A stretch of DNA of 49,837 nucleotides. Source: a virus. Both the position numbers and the translations under genes were made by a program. The stretch is taken from positions 1-49,837 of IMG/VR virus record IMGVR_UViG_3300013101_000014; one strand, 5' to 3'. Within the stretch, counting starts at the first letter, position 1. Each line of letters starts with the position of its first letter. Under the pieces are notes generated by a model that saw nothing but the letters and a program-made list of their open reading frames with translations, searched no databases and had not been told where the DNA came from. This document shows, piece by piece, positions 18,380-27,773 of this stretch.

Positions 18380-18793
18380 ATGGATTTACCTAAAAAGCAA
18401 GATATATTTGACTTTGACTATACTTCATTTGAATCAGGAAAAAGATACGAAGGCGCTTTTACAGTCTTATGTAGTTTAAATATTGAGCAAAGGCATGCAC
18501 TTGAATTAGAGAAAACAAGATTAATGGGTGGTCATCTTAATCCATCTGATGGACTTTCAGGTCTTGCAACTATATTATCAAAACTTAGAACTCACATGAT
18601 TGATGGCCCACCTTGGTGGACTCAAAGTATGGGTGGCTCTAAGATAGAAGACGAAGATACTATTGTGGCTCTTTATGATAAGATCCTGGAGGCTGAAGAT
18701 AAATGGAAGGAAAGCCTGAGAACGAAGGGCGAAGAGGCGAAGAAAGAGAACGAGAAAGAAGCAGAGAAGACGGAGACACTGCCTCAGGAATAA
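18380..18793 (+). CDS. Tail assembly chaperone, 137 aa
   Basis: Occupies the position of lambda gpG-type chaperones, directly before the tape measure, and would bind it during tail assembly. A globular N-terminal part (TSFESGKRYEGAFTVLCSLN) is followed by an acidic and lysine-rich tail (KKENEKEAEKTETLPQE). ATAGGAG precedes the ATG. It overlaps the next ORF by 91 nt in the -1 frame, which is typical of these gene pairs. Confidence 0.7.
   Translation: MDLPKKQDIFDFDYTSFESGKRYEGAFTVLCSLNIEQRHALELEKTRLMGGHLNPSDGLSGLATILSKLRTHMIDGPPWWTQSMGGSKIEDEDTIVALYDKILEAEDKWKESLRTKGEEAKKENEKEAEKTETLPQE
18688..18793 (+). other. Overlap region with possible -1 frameshift or internal start
   Basis: The -1 frame opens at 18703, just after a TAA in that frame (18700-18702), and GGAGG lies at 18688-18692, 10 nt before an ATG at 18703. 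I see no standard XXXYYYZ slippery heptamer in the zero frame here. Either a non-standard frameshift or independent initiation makes the second product. Confidence 0.5.
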
Positions 18794-19269
18794 CGCTTTT
18801 CGATGCAATTCAAGAAATCACTAAATATAATGCAAATGCCCCACTTGATAACAATAGGCAACTAGAGCTTTATTTAAAATCATGGTGGTCTAAGATCTAT
18901 AATAGGCCACTTAAAGACCCCTTATTACAATCATATACATTAGAAGAACTTCTATATGAATTCTACGATAGAGTTGAGCGTAAGCAAGCAGAAGAAAAGA
19001 ATTCTGGTGAACTTAATGATAGAATAGATGGAGAGCGCTTTAAAGAGAATCTAGATTGGGCAGAAGAAGAAGAGCTCAAAGAGATAGAGGCTCTTAAGAA
19101 AAAACAAGAAGAAGAGAGAAAGCTTCAAGAAGCAATTGAAGATAAAGCAATAGATCCCTTGGATGATGAAGATGCTAAGTGGATGAAAGATCAGGTTCAA
19201 AAAGAGATTGAAGAAGGTAAAAAGCTTTACGGTGATGACTTTGGTGAAGATATTGAAGAGGAATTCTAA
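18703..19269 (+). CDS. Tail assembly chaperone second-frame product, 188 aa
   Basis: Matches the gpT part of lambda-type gpG-T systems in place. The first 28 residues are highly charged and probably only the reading of the overlap. The conserved-looking core begins near GITLFDAIQEITKYN and runs through LELYLKSWWSKIYNRPL to YTLEELLYEFYDRVE. The C-terminal half is a Glu/Lys-rich coiled coil. It ends in a TAATG overlap with the tape measure gene. Confidence 0.65.
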   Translation: MEGKPENEGRRGEERERERSREDGDTASGITLFDAIQEITKYNANAPLDNNRQLELYLKSWWSKIYNRPLKDPLLQSYTLEELLYEFYDRVERKQAEEKNSGELNDRIDGERFKENLDWAEEEELKEIEALKKKQEEERKLQEAIEDKAIDPLDDEDAKWMKDQVQKEIEEGKKLYGDDFGEDIEEEF

Positions 19270-22214
19270 TGGCAGATGATGTAAACAAGTCGAGTAAACC
19301 AGTAAATGCTATTGATGCTGTTGGCTCATCATCTAGTTCAAGATCTATTGAAGATGTGGTAAGTCGTGCCAGGCAGTCTATTAATAAGCCGATAGCGGAA
19401 ATAAGAAAATTACAGCAAAAATTACAACAAGTAAGATCTATGCGTACTCAGCTTGCTGCTGAGTATAGATATAAGAAAGAAGACGAAGACCTCAATGAAG
19501 AGGGCATATCCCCAGCTCAAAGAAATGAGGATATGACCAAAATAGCAATAGATATTGCTGAATTAACTCCTGCAAGAGATAAGACACTAGGTCAACTTAG
19601 ATCACTAAGACATGTAACAAATGAAAGAAGTGAGGCAGGCATAAACCGCGCTGTATCTAGATTTGTTAGTCCAAAAGAACAACAATCAAGAATTAGAGGT
19701 CTCTCAAGAAGTGTTAATACATTAGAACCTGCTATACATGAAGCTGATCAAAGAGGTTATTTAGGACTAGAGCAAATAAAAATGCAAAAGCATAGTCAAG
19801 CTGCAGGTATAGCTGCACAAATTGAAGATGCTCAAAAAACAGGTAATAGTAGTTTAGTTAATAAATTAGGTAAGCAGCTTGGCAAGGTTGAGCAAGATGC
19901 AGCCGTAGCAGAAAAAGGTCAACAATACCTCAGGCAACAAGGTTTAGATCCTCAAAGTAAATTAAATAACATTAATAGGGTTTCGTTAAAGGCACAAGAT
20001 AGATTGAAGATGGATGAGCTATCTAAGACTACTGCCGACACAGGTGGTAGATCAGTTAGAGACATATCGGCAGAAATTTCTGATGTAGCTAGTGCGTTAA
20101 AGGAATTAAAGGAAGGTTTCAACGAAGGGGCCATTTCATTAGAAGAATTTAATGAAAAAGCTGGAGAAGCTTCACAGAAATTTGAAGATTTAACAGATGA
20201 AGAAAAAGCATCTGCAGCAGCTGGTGGTGGTGGAAGAATGGGACGAGCTAGTCGCTTCTTTCAGGGTGCAGCAATAATAGGCGGTGCGGCTGTCAACATC
20301 GGTCAAGCACTAGCTGTCGATCATAAACTTGCTCAAATAAATAATGCTGCAGCAGTTGGCGGTCAAGCTAACGAGAAATATGACTCGTTAACTAGAGCAA
20401 TCCAGGGTGACATGATGGCACAGAACATGATCCTTGGTGGCGGTTTCGCATCCGCAGATGAAATGCAAAATAGACTAGGTAGTAGACAAAAATATATAAA
20501 AGAAGGTCAAATAGCAACCGATACATTAACAGGTGGTGCTGCTGGAGCTACTGCATGGGCAACTGGTGGATTATCGCTGTTAGCTGGTGGCGCATCAACA
20601 ATAGCAGATAGTGCTTCAAAGGTTGCGATTGGTGGATCTGATGTTATAAATAGAGTTTCTGAAGGTCAAACAGGTGCTAATGCATTTGCTGCACAGATGA
20701 ACATGATGCGACAAATTGCTCATGTTCCTGCTAGGCAGCAACAAGCATACTCTGACTATGTAAAGGGATTATCTGTTGCTGGACGTGAATCTGGAAGTTA
20801 TAACACAACTGACGAAATGAATAAAAGTGACTTCATTCAAAAACTAATAGATAATCGTATTTCTACTAGTCGAGCTATGGAAGCTGCACAAACAGGAATA
20901 GCAGCACAGGGATCTGATGTATTCTCATCTAGTCAGGTTGTATACTCAAGAGGCTTAGAAAAAATGGGCCTTGGATCTATGGAACAGCAAATGCAACGCA
21001 TGGGCACATTAGCACAACAAGGATCTAAAGATCCTATGCAAGACCTTGAGAGAATCATGGAAGAGGCAGTGTCACGAGGTTTTACTAATTCTAAGGGAGT
21101 TCAACTGATGGTTGACTCTGTTCAGGGATTAGCTCAAGCCGGTGGGTTGACCGCATTGGGTATTGATGCAGCCGGTGGAATGACTGCACTAATCGGTAGA
21201 ACACTTGGGAAAAAAGATCCATCTAGTTCAACTATAGCTGAAATGAATGAGGCCAATACTGCAATAAGTGGGGTCAATGATGTACTGATGGATGATTCAG
21301 TATCTTTGGCCAATGTAGCTAGAGATATTGGATTACGTAAAGTATTAAAAGATCCTTTGATGGCTAAGAATGCAGCACGACTAACTGCACAAGACTTATC
21401 TGTATTACAGAGTGATGATGAAGATGCAAAAGTAAAACTACTTAAAAGCAAAGGATTAGTTGGAGCAATTGGCAAAGATATGAAAGCTGATGAGTCAATG
21501 ATCAATGGCATTGTGAAAGTACAACAAGGATTCTTGGGATTAGGTGGATCTACAATGGCTGGTGCTTTTGCCCCAATAGAAGTACAAAAAGCTGCTGCAA
21601 GAATTAGAGAAGATGGAATATCTGATGAAGAGTTTAAGAGAATCCATACCAGTGGCACTCCGACTGAAAGAGCTGCCTTACAGCATATTTTCTCTGTTAA
21701 CAGTATTGCTACTGGTGGAAAGGGAACAACGAAGGGGATGAATGCCCTCTTTGGGGAAGATAAAGAGCGATTTGACATTCCTGAATCTATAAGAAGACCG
21801 ATTAATGTAGAGAGATCTTCAGATCAAGATATAGGTGATAAGCTTATTTCAGATATAGTGTCTGGAACCGAAGCACAAGCAGGAAATAAAGGCACTGGAG
21901 GTATAAAAGCTTTAGGTGGAAGACAGAAAGTTTTAGAAGACAGTCTTACTAAGAATATAGATGCATGGTCAACTGCTGCAGCTAATGCTGCCAAAACAAT
22001 GAACACAGAAGTTAACACTGAGCAATTTAAGAAATTAGGAACAACTACTGATGAGGTAAACACTTCGCTTAAGAATTTTGGAACAACATTAGATGGTTTG
22101 AATAAGAAATTCGGAGAAGGCGTGGAAGCACCTGGACCTAAATACATAATGCATAAAGGTGTTAAATACCCCACTGGCTCTCAGAAAATTAATGGACCTA
22201 AGGATAGCAGATAA
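19269..22214 (+). CDS. Tail tape measure protein, 981 aa
   Basis: Sets tail length and is threaded through the tube. Long helical N-terminal region rich in Gln, Glu and Arg (residues 30 to 320, e.g. IRKLQQKLQQVRSMRTQLAA), glycine-rich hydrophobic segments near 317 to 345 and 415 to 450 (GGAAGATAWATGGLSLLAGG), then further helices. No lytic domain is seen. At about 1.5 angstrom per residue it predicts a tail near 145 nm. It follows the chaperone pair. Confidence 0.85.
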   Translation: MADDVNKSSKPVNAIDAVGSSSSSRSIEDVVSRARQSINKPIAEIRKLQQKLQQVRSMRTQLAAEYRYKKEDEDLNEEGISPAQRNEDMTKIAIDIAELTPARDKTLGQLRSLRHVTNERSEAGINRAVSRFVSPKEQQSRIRGLSRSVNTLEPAIHEADQRGYLGLEQIKMQKHSQAAGIAAQIEDAQKTGNSSLVNKLGKQLGKVEQDAAVAEKGQQYLRQQGLDPQSKLNNINRVSLKAQDRLKMDELSKTTADTGGRSVRDISAEISDVASALKELKEGFNEGAISLEEFNEKAGEASQKFEDLTDEEKASAAAGGGGRMGRASRFFQGAAIIGGAAVNIGQALAVDHKLAQINNAAAVGGQANEKYDSLTRAIQGDMMAQNMILGGGFASADEMQNRLGSRQKYIKEGQIATDTLTGGAAGATAWATGGLSLLAGGASTIADSASKVAIGGSDVINRVSEGQTGANAFAAQMNMMRQIAHVPARQQQAYSDYVKGLSVAGRESGSYNTTDEMNKSDFIQKLIDNRISTSRAMEAAQTGIAAQGSDVFSSSQVVYSRGLEKMGLGSMEQQMQRMGTLAQQGSKDPMQDLERIMEEAVSRGFTNSKGVQLMVDSVQGLAQAGGLTALGIDAAGGMTALIGRTLGKKDPSSSTIAEMNEANTAISGVNDVLMDDSVSLANVARDIGLRKVLKDPLMAKNAARLTAQDLSVLQSDDEDAKVKLLKSKGLVGAIGKDMKADESMINGIVKVQQGFLGLGGSTMAGAFAPIEVQKAAARIREDGISDEEFKRIHTSGTPTERAALQHIFSVNSIATGGKGTTKGMNALFGEDKERFDIPESIRRPINVERSSDQDIGDKLISDIVSGTEAQAGNKGTGGIKALGGRQKVLEDSLTKNIDAWSTAAANAAKTMNTEVNTEQFKKLGTTTDEVNTSLKNFGTTLDGLNKKFGEGVEAPGPKYIMHKGVKYPTGSQKINGPKDSR

Positions 22215-24043
22215 TGGCAAATACCGTTAAAATTAAAACTCCCCATGCTGCTGTTATCATCTGGAACTATAATGAGAAATTAGGAACTGGAAAGAGTGGT
22301 AATGTAAATGCAGTCAATGAAGTTGTCATCAGCACCATATCGCTAAAGAGCATCTCTACATCTAAGAGTAAAGGTTCTCCTGTTGGTAAATTTCAGTTAA
22401 CCTTAGCTCCAACTAAAAACTGGGTTGCAACTTTAACTCCTGGAAGCTGGTTGTGCATCATGATGTCTCAGACACCTATTACAAAAGAGGATATTCCTGG
22501 AGTAGGATCAGCTAAGCCGAATAAGATTAAGATGATAGGTAAAATTGAAGGAGTTAAACTGGACGCAGCTCCAGATCCTGTGACTGGAGCAAGGCAAACT
22601 GTATATACCGTATCTGGAGTAGACTGGGGTTATATATTTGAAAACTTCATATATCTAGATCCCTTTATAGATCCCAAAAGTGGAATCATTGGGTCAACCA
22701 CATACCTTGAGTTATTTAAGATAATGGAAGGCGAAAATGGAACACCACAATTTAGCACAACAGATCAACTAATTCGCGGAATAATTGACATAATTGGTAA
22801 GCCACTAACTAAAGGTGTTGAAGATGTAGCAACCGCTTCAAATAGATTAGGTAAATCTACATTTGCATTTAAGATTCCTAGAGAAATGACTAGATTTTTA
22901 AAAATAAAAAGATATGGGCAAAAGAAAAGCGTAGATAAGACTAATGTAGCAGACTTACTGTCTTTCATATCTGGAAAACTCACAACCTTCGATGATCCTA
23001 AAAAGAACTTAAAAGCATATAGTAGAACTGCAGAAGCAGTAGGGTTTATAAACCCTACCGTGTTTAAAGGCACTAATACACTCTGGCAATTACTTATCGA
23101 CAACAGTAATCCAGCTCTAAATGAAATGTTTACAGGTATGAGGTGGAATGCCGATGGAACCATGAGTTTAGCTCTATATAATAGAATAAAGCCCTTTATA
23201 TTCAAAGGCGATGAAAGTACAAATAAAACTATTGGCAGTAGGTTAGATGGAGATAGTGCATTAACAGGCGCAAATAAGAAAAAAATAAAAGCAGAAACAA
23301 AAAACTTATTTTCTAAATTTCAAAATGTTAGAAGGTTTACAATACCTCTTGAAGACGTTATTACTATAAGTGCTGGAACCAACTGGAGAGATAAATATAA
23401 TTTTATAGAGATAAAACCCAGTTTCCAAAATCCTCAATTCTTAAGTACGACATATAAAGCATTAGTACAGACAGCTGATGAATCTGCTTTTGCCCGTGAA
23501 GGATTTAGACCTCTGATAACATCTACAAAGCAGTTACCATCTAGTGCTTCTAAATCCTTAACACCGGGTGAGCCACAAAGTTCACTAGAGTTAGATGTGT
23601 ATGAATTTGCTGGCTGGAAGGAACTTCTTAGACTTTGGTACTTCGATACGCACAAAATGCTTAACGGAACGGTGTCTATATCTGGTCAAAATGAGCATAT
23701 TGAAGTTGGGGATAATATACTAATTGACATTAAAGCATTAGGCATTACACCCAATATTAGCCATGCCACTAGAAATAAAAAGGGTAAAGGCATATTCATG
23801 ATGGTACACGTGGAAAACATAAGTCATGAGTTCAATATTGGAGATAATGGTGCTAGAAGCTTCATTACAAATATACAGTTTGTCCGTGGAATAATTACAA
23901 ATGAGAATGGACAACTTGTCGGACGCGGAACCTTAGATAGTTTTGCTAGCTCTCTGTCTCCAGCTGATGAATTGAATTCAGTTAACACATTTGGAACATC
24001 TGCTGGTGCAGACCCTGATCCACAAAAGTTGAGAGGTAGTTAA
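22214..24043 (+). CDS. Baseplate hub protein, 609 aa
   Basis: Probably the gpD/gp27-like hub that joins tube and spike. Strand-rich N-terminus (KFQLTLAPTKNWVATLTPG), then a typical VYTVSGVDWGYIFENF segment, a central helical insertion and a C-terminal barrel (IEVGDNILIDIKALG). It lies between the tape measure and the spike, with TAATG overlaps on both sides. The call rests on order and these motifs. Confidence 0.7.
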   Translation: MANTVKIKTPHAAVIIWNYNEKLGTGKSGNVNAVNEVVISTISLKSISTSKSKGSPVGKFQLTLAPTKNWVATLTPGSWLCIMMSQTPITKEDIPGVGSAKPNKIKMIGKIEGVKLDAAPDPVTGARQTVYTVSGVDWGYIFENFIYLDPFIDPKSGIIGSTTYLELFKIMEGENGTPQFSTTDQLIRGIIDIIGKPLTKGVEDVATASNRLGKSTFAFKIPREMTRFLKIKRYGQKKSVDKTNVADLLSFISGKLTTFDDPKKNLKAYSRTAEAVGFINPTVFKGTNTLWQLLIDNSNPALNEMFTGMRWNADGTMSLALYNRIKPFIFKGDESTNKTIGSRLDGDSALTGANKKKIKAETKNLFSKFQNVRRFTIPLEDVITISAGTNWRDKYNFIEIKPSFQNPQFLSTTYKALVQTADESAFAREGFRPLITSTKQLPSSASKSLTPGEPQSSLELDVYEFAGWKELLRLWYFDTHKMLNGTVSISGQNEHIEVGDNILIDIKALGITPNISHATRNKKGKGIFMMVHVENISHEFNIGDNGARSFITNIQFVRGIITNENGQLVGRGTLDSFASSLSPADELNSVNTFGTSAGADPDPQKLRGS

Positions 24044-25050
24044 TGCCTTTTGACGACATTATAAAAGACAGCAGCGTATGGAGAGATAACTATAGCTTTC
24101 AAGAGCATGGACAATTAGATACAACAATCCGTATTGGTATCGTAAGAGCTGTAAACTTCAATAAGATTGATCAAGAGGCTAAGTACATAGTAGAAGTGCA
24201 AAGTGAAAGTGATAGGTTTGTTGTTTCATGTAAGTTAATGACACGTCTTGGTGGAGTATATAACAGTGAAGAGTACACCCTACAAACTTACAAATTCGAC
24301 AAGACTAATGATAGGATTGGGAAGTTTGATACAAAAGCAGGAGACATGGTTTTAGTCACCTTTCTCAATGGTGACCCAAGAGAGGGTGTGATATTAGGTG
24401 GTATATCGCACACGGCAAGAAAGGCAAAATTTGATCCAGCAGATGGACCTCAGCATTTCGTATCTACAAACGGAATAGAACAGGAGATTAATAAAGAAGG
24501 TGAGTATATACTCACTTTCCGCGGCCAACCAACCAATGCTAAAGTACTAACTGACAAACCCAATGATAAACCTATTCCTGAAGCAGAATATGATGATGAG
24601 GTTGGGACGACCTTTATGAAGTTTGACTTAGATGGCGGTTGGACAGTATCAGACAATGCAACAGAAAATCCACAGTCCATACATGTAGATAAGGTAAGTG
24701 GAACTATTACAATAACATCTGGTGCCGTAGTTTTAAGCATAGCTAAAGAGGGTGAAGCAGTGTCTCTAACATCTAAGACGCTCAATATTAATGCTACAGA
24801 TAGTGTGGATATAAAAACCAAAGAGTGGTCAGTAGAGGCATCAGAGACAGCAAAAATGAAGTCACCTAAAATAGCAATCGGCGGAGATGGAACAGAGTTA
24901 CTTGATCAGATTGTTCAATTAATAGATGCCTTAGGGTCTCAGACAATAATTACACCAGTTGGACCTGCTTCTCCAGTTATGGCTTCTCCACAGTGGGCAA
25001 AAGTAGAAAAAATAAAATCAGCTATAACAGGCATTAAAGGAAGTTTATAA
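24043..25050 (+). CDS. Baseplate spike protein, 335 aa
   Basis: Likely the gpV/gp5-type central spike. An N-terminal OB-like domain (GIVRAVNFNKIDQEAKY, GDMVLVTFLNGDPREGVILGG) is followed by repeated short strands (ITITSGAVVLSIAKEGE, LNINATDSVDIKT), as in a spike beta-helix. The C-terminus (KIAIGGDGTELLDQIVQLI) resembles other baseplate spikes. No lysozyme domain is present, so peptidoglycan hydrolysis must come from elsewhere. Confidence 0.75.
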   Translation: MPFDDIIKDSSVWRDNYSFQEHGQLDTTIRIGIVRAVNFNKIDQEAKYIVEVQSESDRFVVSCKLMTRLGGVYNSEEYTLQTYKFDKTNDRIGKFDTKAGDMVLVTFLNGDPREGVILGGISHTARKAKFDPADGPQHFVSTNGIEQEINKEGEYILTFRGQPTNAKVLTDKPNDKPIPEAEYDDEVGTTFMKFDLDGGWTVSDNATENPQSIHVDKVSGTITITSGAVVLSIAKEGEAVSLTSKTLNINATDSVDIKTKEWSVEASETAKMKSPKIAIGGDGTELLDQIVQLIDALGSQTIITPVGPASPVMASPQWAKVEKIKSAITGIKGSL

Positions 25051-25068
25051 GATTAAGAGTTATCGCTA

Positions 25069-25074
25069 TATAAT
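25069..25074 (+). promoter_or_regulatory. Promoter -10 box before 25093
   Basis: TATCGCTATATAAT, 18 nt upstream of the 25093 start; GTAGGAG lies between. Confidence 0.45.
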
Positions 25075-25092
25075 CTTATAGTAGGAGTAATT

Positions 25093-26115
25093 ATGGGACT
25101 TTTTCCAGATTTAAAGCAGGCTTTCGATAACTTAACGAAACCTAATAAAAAACCAGCTATCCAAGAGCCTGATCAAACTAAGGACACCTTTACTGCACAG
25201 TTAGATGCTACCTGGTATAGTCCTGAGAAAGAAAACTGGTTTAAGGCTATGCCTTATGGTTTTAAATTTAGAAATCGTAAGGGTGTAGAGCGTGTTATGT
25301 TTCTACCTATCTCTCCTCAAAATCTCACAATAACCACTCACTATGCTACAAATGTGATAACAACACTATATGGAACAGTAGAGGAGCACTCTGAGCAAAG
25401 ATACTTCGACATCCTTATTGAGGGAACTACAGGAATCATGCCAAGATATACTGCACCTATTCATAAAGATAGCGTGGAGAATATAAAGAGTAACTCTAGT
25501 ACCGGTAGAGCTCGCTATGATGACTCTACAGGGCATCAATTGAGCATTAGTGCCAACTTAGCAGGCGGATTCTTTTCAAAAACAATCGGTACTATAAATA
25601 ATGTTCTTGGTAAGGCTCAAGACATCATAAATGGCAAAGATTCAATGGATATAAGTGGAGTTAATGATCAAAATAAAACTGGATATATGGCTTTTCATAG
25701 ATTGAATAAGTTCTTTCTTGAATATAAAGCTGATGCATCTGGAGTTCACCCTTTAGCACTTGAAACATCCAATGATAGAAGGATTAGAAGTGGAGCAGAC
25801 TCCTCTTCGCATCCACTTTCATTTTTAAACTATAAAGATGGAAACATGTATGATGTTGCTATACAAAAATTTACACTACGTAGATCTGCAAACAGTCCAA
25901 TGCTCTACAATTACTCTATAGTACTTAGGGCTTACAACTTGAGATCTATAGCAAACGCAGGAGCGCAAGCGGGAGATTTACCCGGTAGACTCTCAACCCT
26001 TGGGTTAGATGGAGTACAATCATCTACACTACTTAGTGAGATTAGTGAGACAACCAGTGGAGTAAAGCAAGTAGTGGGTGGATTACTTGGTGGAATTAAT
26101 ATACTAGGCGGATAA
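25093..26115 (+). CDS. Putative baseplate or hub protein, 340 aa
   Basis: A segment FLPISPQNLTITTHYATNVI followed by TLYGTVEEHSEQRYFDILI recalls the strand pattern of XkdP-like tail proteins, which often sit beside the hub and hold a LysM domain; no LysM is seen here. The C-terminal part (MLYNYSIVLRAYNLRSI) is strand-rich. GTAGGAG lies 6 nt before the ATG. It ends in a TAATG overlap with the wedge gene. Confidence 0.5.
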   Translation: MGLFPDLKQAFDNLTKPNKKPAIQEPDQTKDTFTAQLDATWYSPEKENWFKAMPYGFKFRNRKGVERVMFLPISPQNLTITTHYATNVITTLYGTVEEHSEQRYFDILIEGTTGIMPRYTAPIHKDSVENIKSNSSTGRARYDDSTGHQLSISANLAGGFFSKTIGTINNVLGKAQDIINGKDSMDISGVNDQNKTGYMAFHRLNKFFLEYKADASGVHPLALETSNDRRIRSGADSSSHPLSFLNYKDGNMYDVAIQKFTLRRSANSPMLYNYSIVLRAYNLRSIANAGAQAGDLPGRLSTLGLDGVQSSTLLSEISETTSGVKQVVGGLLGGINILGG

Positions 26116-27731
26116 TGGCAACAATTAGCAGTGGTTCTTATAAAAAAATAGCTGATTTATCTCTGTTTCTAAAACAAACAAACGGAGATGAACTGGTATT
26201 ATCAGATATATCTCAAATTATATCCCTTAGATGGACCTATCTTAAAAATAACTGGGATTTTGTTAAATCTCTAGTTGAAGACAGAGTTGAAGATTACAAT
26301 GAGCCTGATTTTTTAAGAATTCAAATTGAAGACTTTACAGATTTCTTAGAGGCACAGAGAAGTTCAACAAAAAATATAAACCCACTATCCTCTAATGAGA
26401 CGCTATTTAGATACTATGGCGTTTGGGATAACATTCCTATAAACAGCATTGAGCTCACAAATCAGGAGCGAGATATAGTAGATGCAGAACTTCTTAGAGT
26501 GTCAAACTTCAATAGGAAAGACTTCTTGGATATAAGAAGCCAATTAGAACAGCAAAGAGATGGTATTGCAGACAATATCGGACTCACAGATCCAGATTAT
26601 AATTCTGCGGTTAAGAGAAGTCCAACCGATGCCCAACTGAGCGCATCCATTACAGATTTATCAGTTATGCAGAAAATACAAGACGCAATTGGCTCTGTTG
26701 ATTTCGTACTTGCTAATATATTCTCACTTGAAAATAACTTCATAGATCCTTTTGCGCTTGCTAGATCAAATGCCAATAACCCTGAGATAGAAATAGCAAG
26801 TTATCAATCTGGCAACTTAGTTAGACTTAATCAGGGAGAGAGCTTGCAATTGTTAGCTAGACGATACCTTGGAGATGCAGATAAGTGGATAGATATAGCT
26901 ATCGCAAATGGTTTAAAACCTCCATATATCGATGAGATAGGCGAAAAATTGTTTCTTATAGCTAATGGTGACAAGAATCAAATGAACCTAGCGAACACAA
27001 ACACAATGGGTGAGCTAAATATAGATAAGCTAAATATAGATAAGCTATATATAAACCAAATAATCTTACTTCAATCAGATACACAAAAGTTTCCTGAACA
27101 AAGAAAGATCACAAATATTAAACAAGTTCCCGTAAGTGGAGAATTAGTGTTAGAATTAGATGGCTTATCAGATTTAGATAGATATAGAATCGACGAGAGT
27201 GCTCACATAAGGGTATTTAAGCCAAACACTATAAATAGTAGCTTCTTTATCCTCATTCCTTCAGAAGAGGTATTGCCAGATGACAGAAGAGAAGAAGTTC
27301 CATTCTTTCTGCAAGGTAAGGCTGAAGATGAAAAGAAACAGAAGGTTGATTTAGCTATAGATAACGACGGTGATTTAATATACACACCGGCTGGCGATTT
27401 ACAGTTAAGTTTTGGAATTGCCAACGCGATACAAGCGATTAAGTTTAAAATGCAAGTTAAACTGGGTGAACTTAGAAAACATCCAACATTTGGCTTAGTT
27501 AATGTAACAGGGCGAAAAAATATAGGGATAGGAGCAATGAGAACACTCTTGACAGACTCCATTAATGAGCAGATTTCCTTAGATCCCAGATTTGATCGCA
27601 TAGAGAATTTAGATGTTAGATATGGTGTCCCTTCAACTGGCCAAGGTGCCTCAGTGTTCGCCATAACTATGCAAGTCAGGTTAGCAGGGGGAACACAAGT
27701 TCTTCCAATAAGTTTCACTGTTGCTGCGTAA
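26115..27731 (+). CDS. Baseplate wedge protein with LysM-like and gp25-like domains, 538 aa
   Basis: Three parts are visible. A helical N-terminal domain (1 to about 225) comes first. Next is a LysM-like domain near 233 to 290 (LVRLNQGESLQLLARRYLG, WIDIAIANGL). The C-terminal domain, about 410 to 538 (DLAIDNDGDLIYTPAGDLQL, IKFKMQVKLGELRKHPTFG), matches gp25/gpW-type wedge proteins. In T4 a LysM-like gp53 and gp25 are separate; here they appear fused. A 15-nt unit is repeated within it (27014-27050). Confidence 0.75.
   Translation: MATISSGSYKKIADLSLFLKQTNGDELVLSDISQIISLRWTYLKNNWDFVKSLVEDRVEDYNEPDFLRIQIEDFTDFLEAQRSSTKNINPLSSNETLFRYYGVWDNIPINSIELTNQERDIVDAELLRVSNFNRKDFLDIRSQLEQQRDGIADNIGLTDPDYNSAVKRSPTDAQLSASITDLSVMQKIQDAIGSVDFVLANIFSLENNFIDPFALARSNANNPEIEIASYQSGNLVRLNQGESLQLLARRYLGDADKWIDIAIANGLKPPYIDEIGEKLFLIANGDKNQMNLANTNTMGELNIDKLNIDKLYINQIILLQSDTQKFPEQRKITNIKQVPVSGELVLELDGLSDLDRYRIDESAHIRVFKPNTINSSFFILIPSEEVLPDDRREEVPFFLQGKAEDEKKQKVDLAIDNDGDLIYTPAGDLQLSFGIANAIQAIKFKMQVKLGELRKHPTFGLVNVTGRKNIGIGAMRTLLTDSINEQISLDPRFDRIENLDVRYGVPSTGQGASVFAITMQVRLAGGTQVLPISFTVAA
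27014..27050 (+). repeat. 15-nt tandem repeat inside the wedge gene
   Basis: GCTAAATATAGATAA occurs twice in a row, followed by a diverged third copy. It encodes LNIDKLNIDKLYINQ in the linker between the LysM-like and gp25-like parts. Confidence 0.8.
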
Positions 27732-27748
27732 CTATAGCTAGTTCGTAG

Positions 27749-27754
27749 TAAAAT
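27749..27754 (+). promoter_or_regulatory. Promoter -10-like box before the J-like gene
   Basis: TTCGTAGTAAAAT, 19 nt upstream of the 27774 start. Weaker than the others. Confidence 0.3.
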
Positions 27755-27773
27755 AGTCTAAAGGGTTTTATAT

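Noticed and set aside
18703-18793. Slippery heptamers for the chaperone frameshift, such as GGAAAGC and GAAGAAA
   Set aside because: None has the X XXY YYZ phase in the zero frame.
21134-21778. A 214-codon - strand ORF
   Set aside because: It is the antisense of the tape measure gene, rich in Ser and Pro as expected from reverse reading of this codon use.
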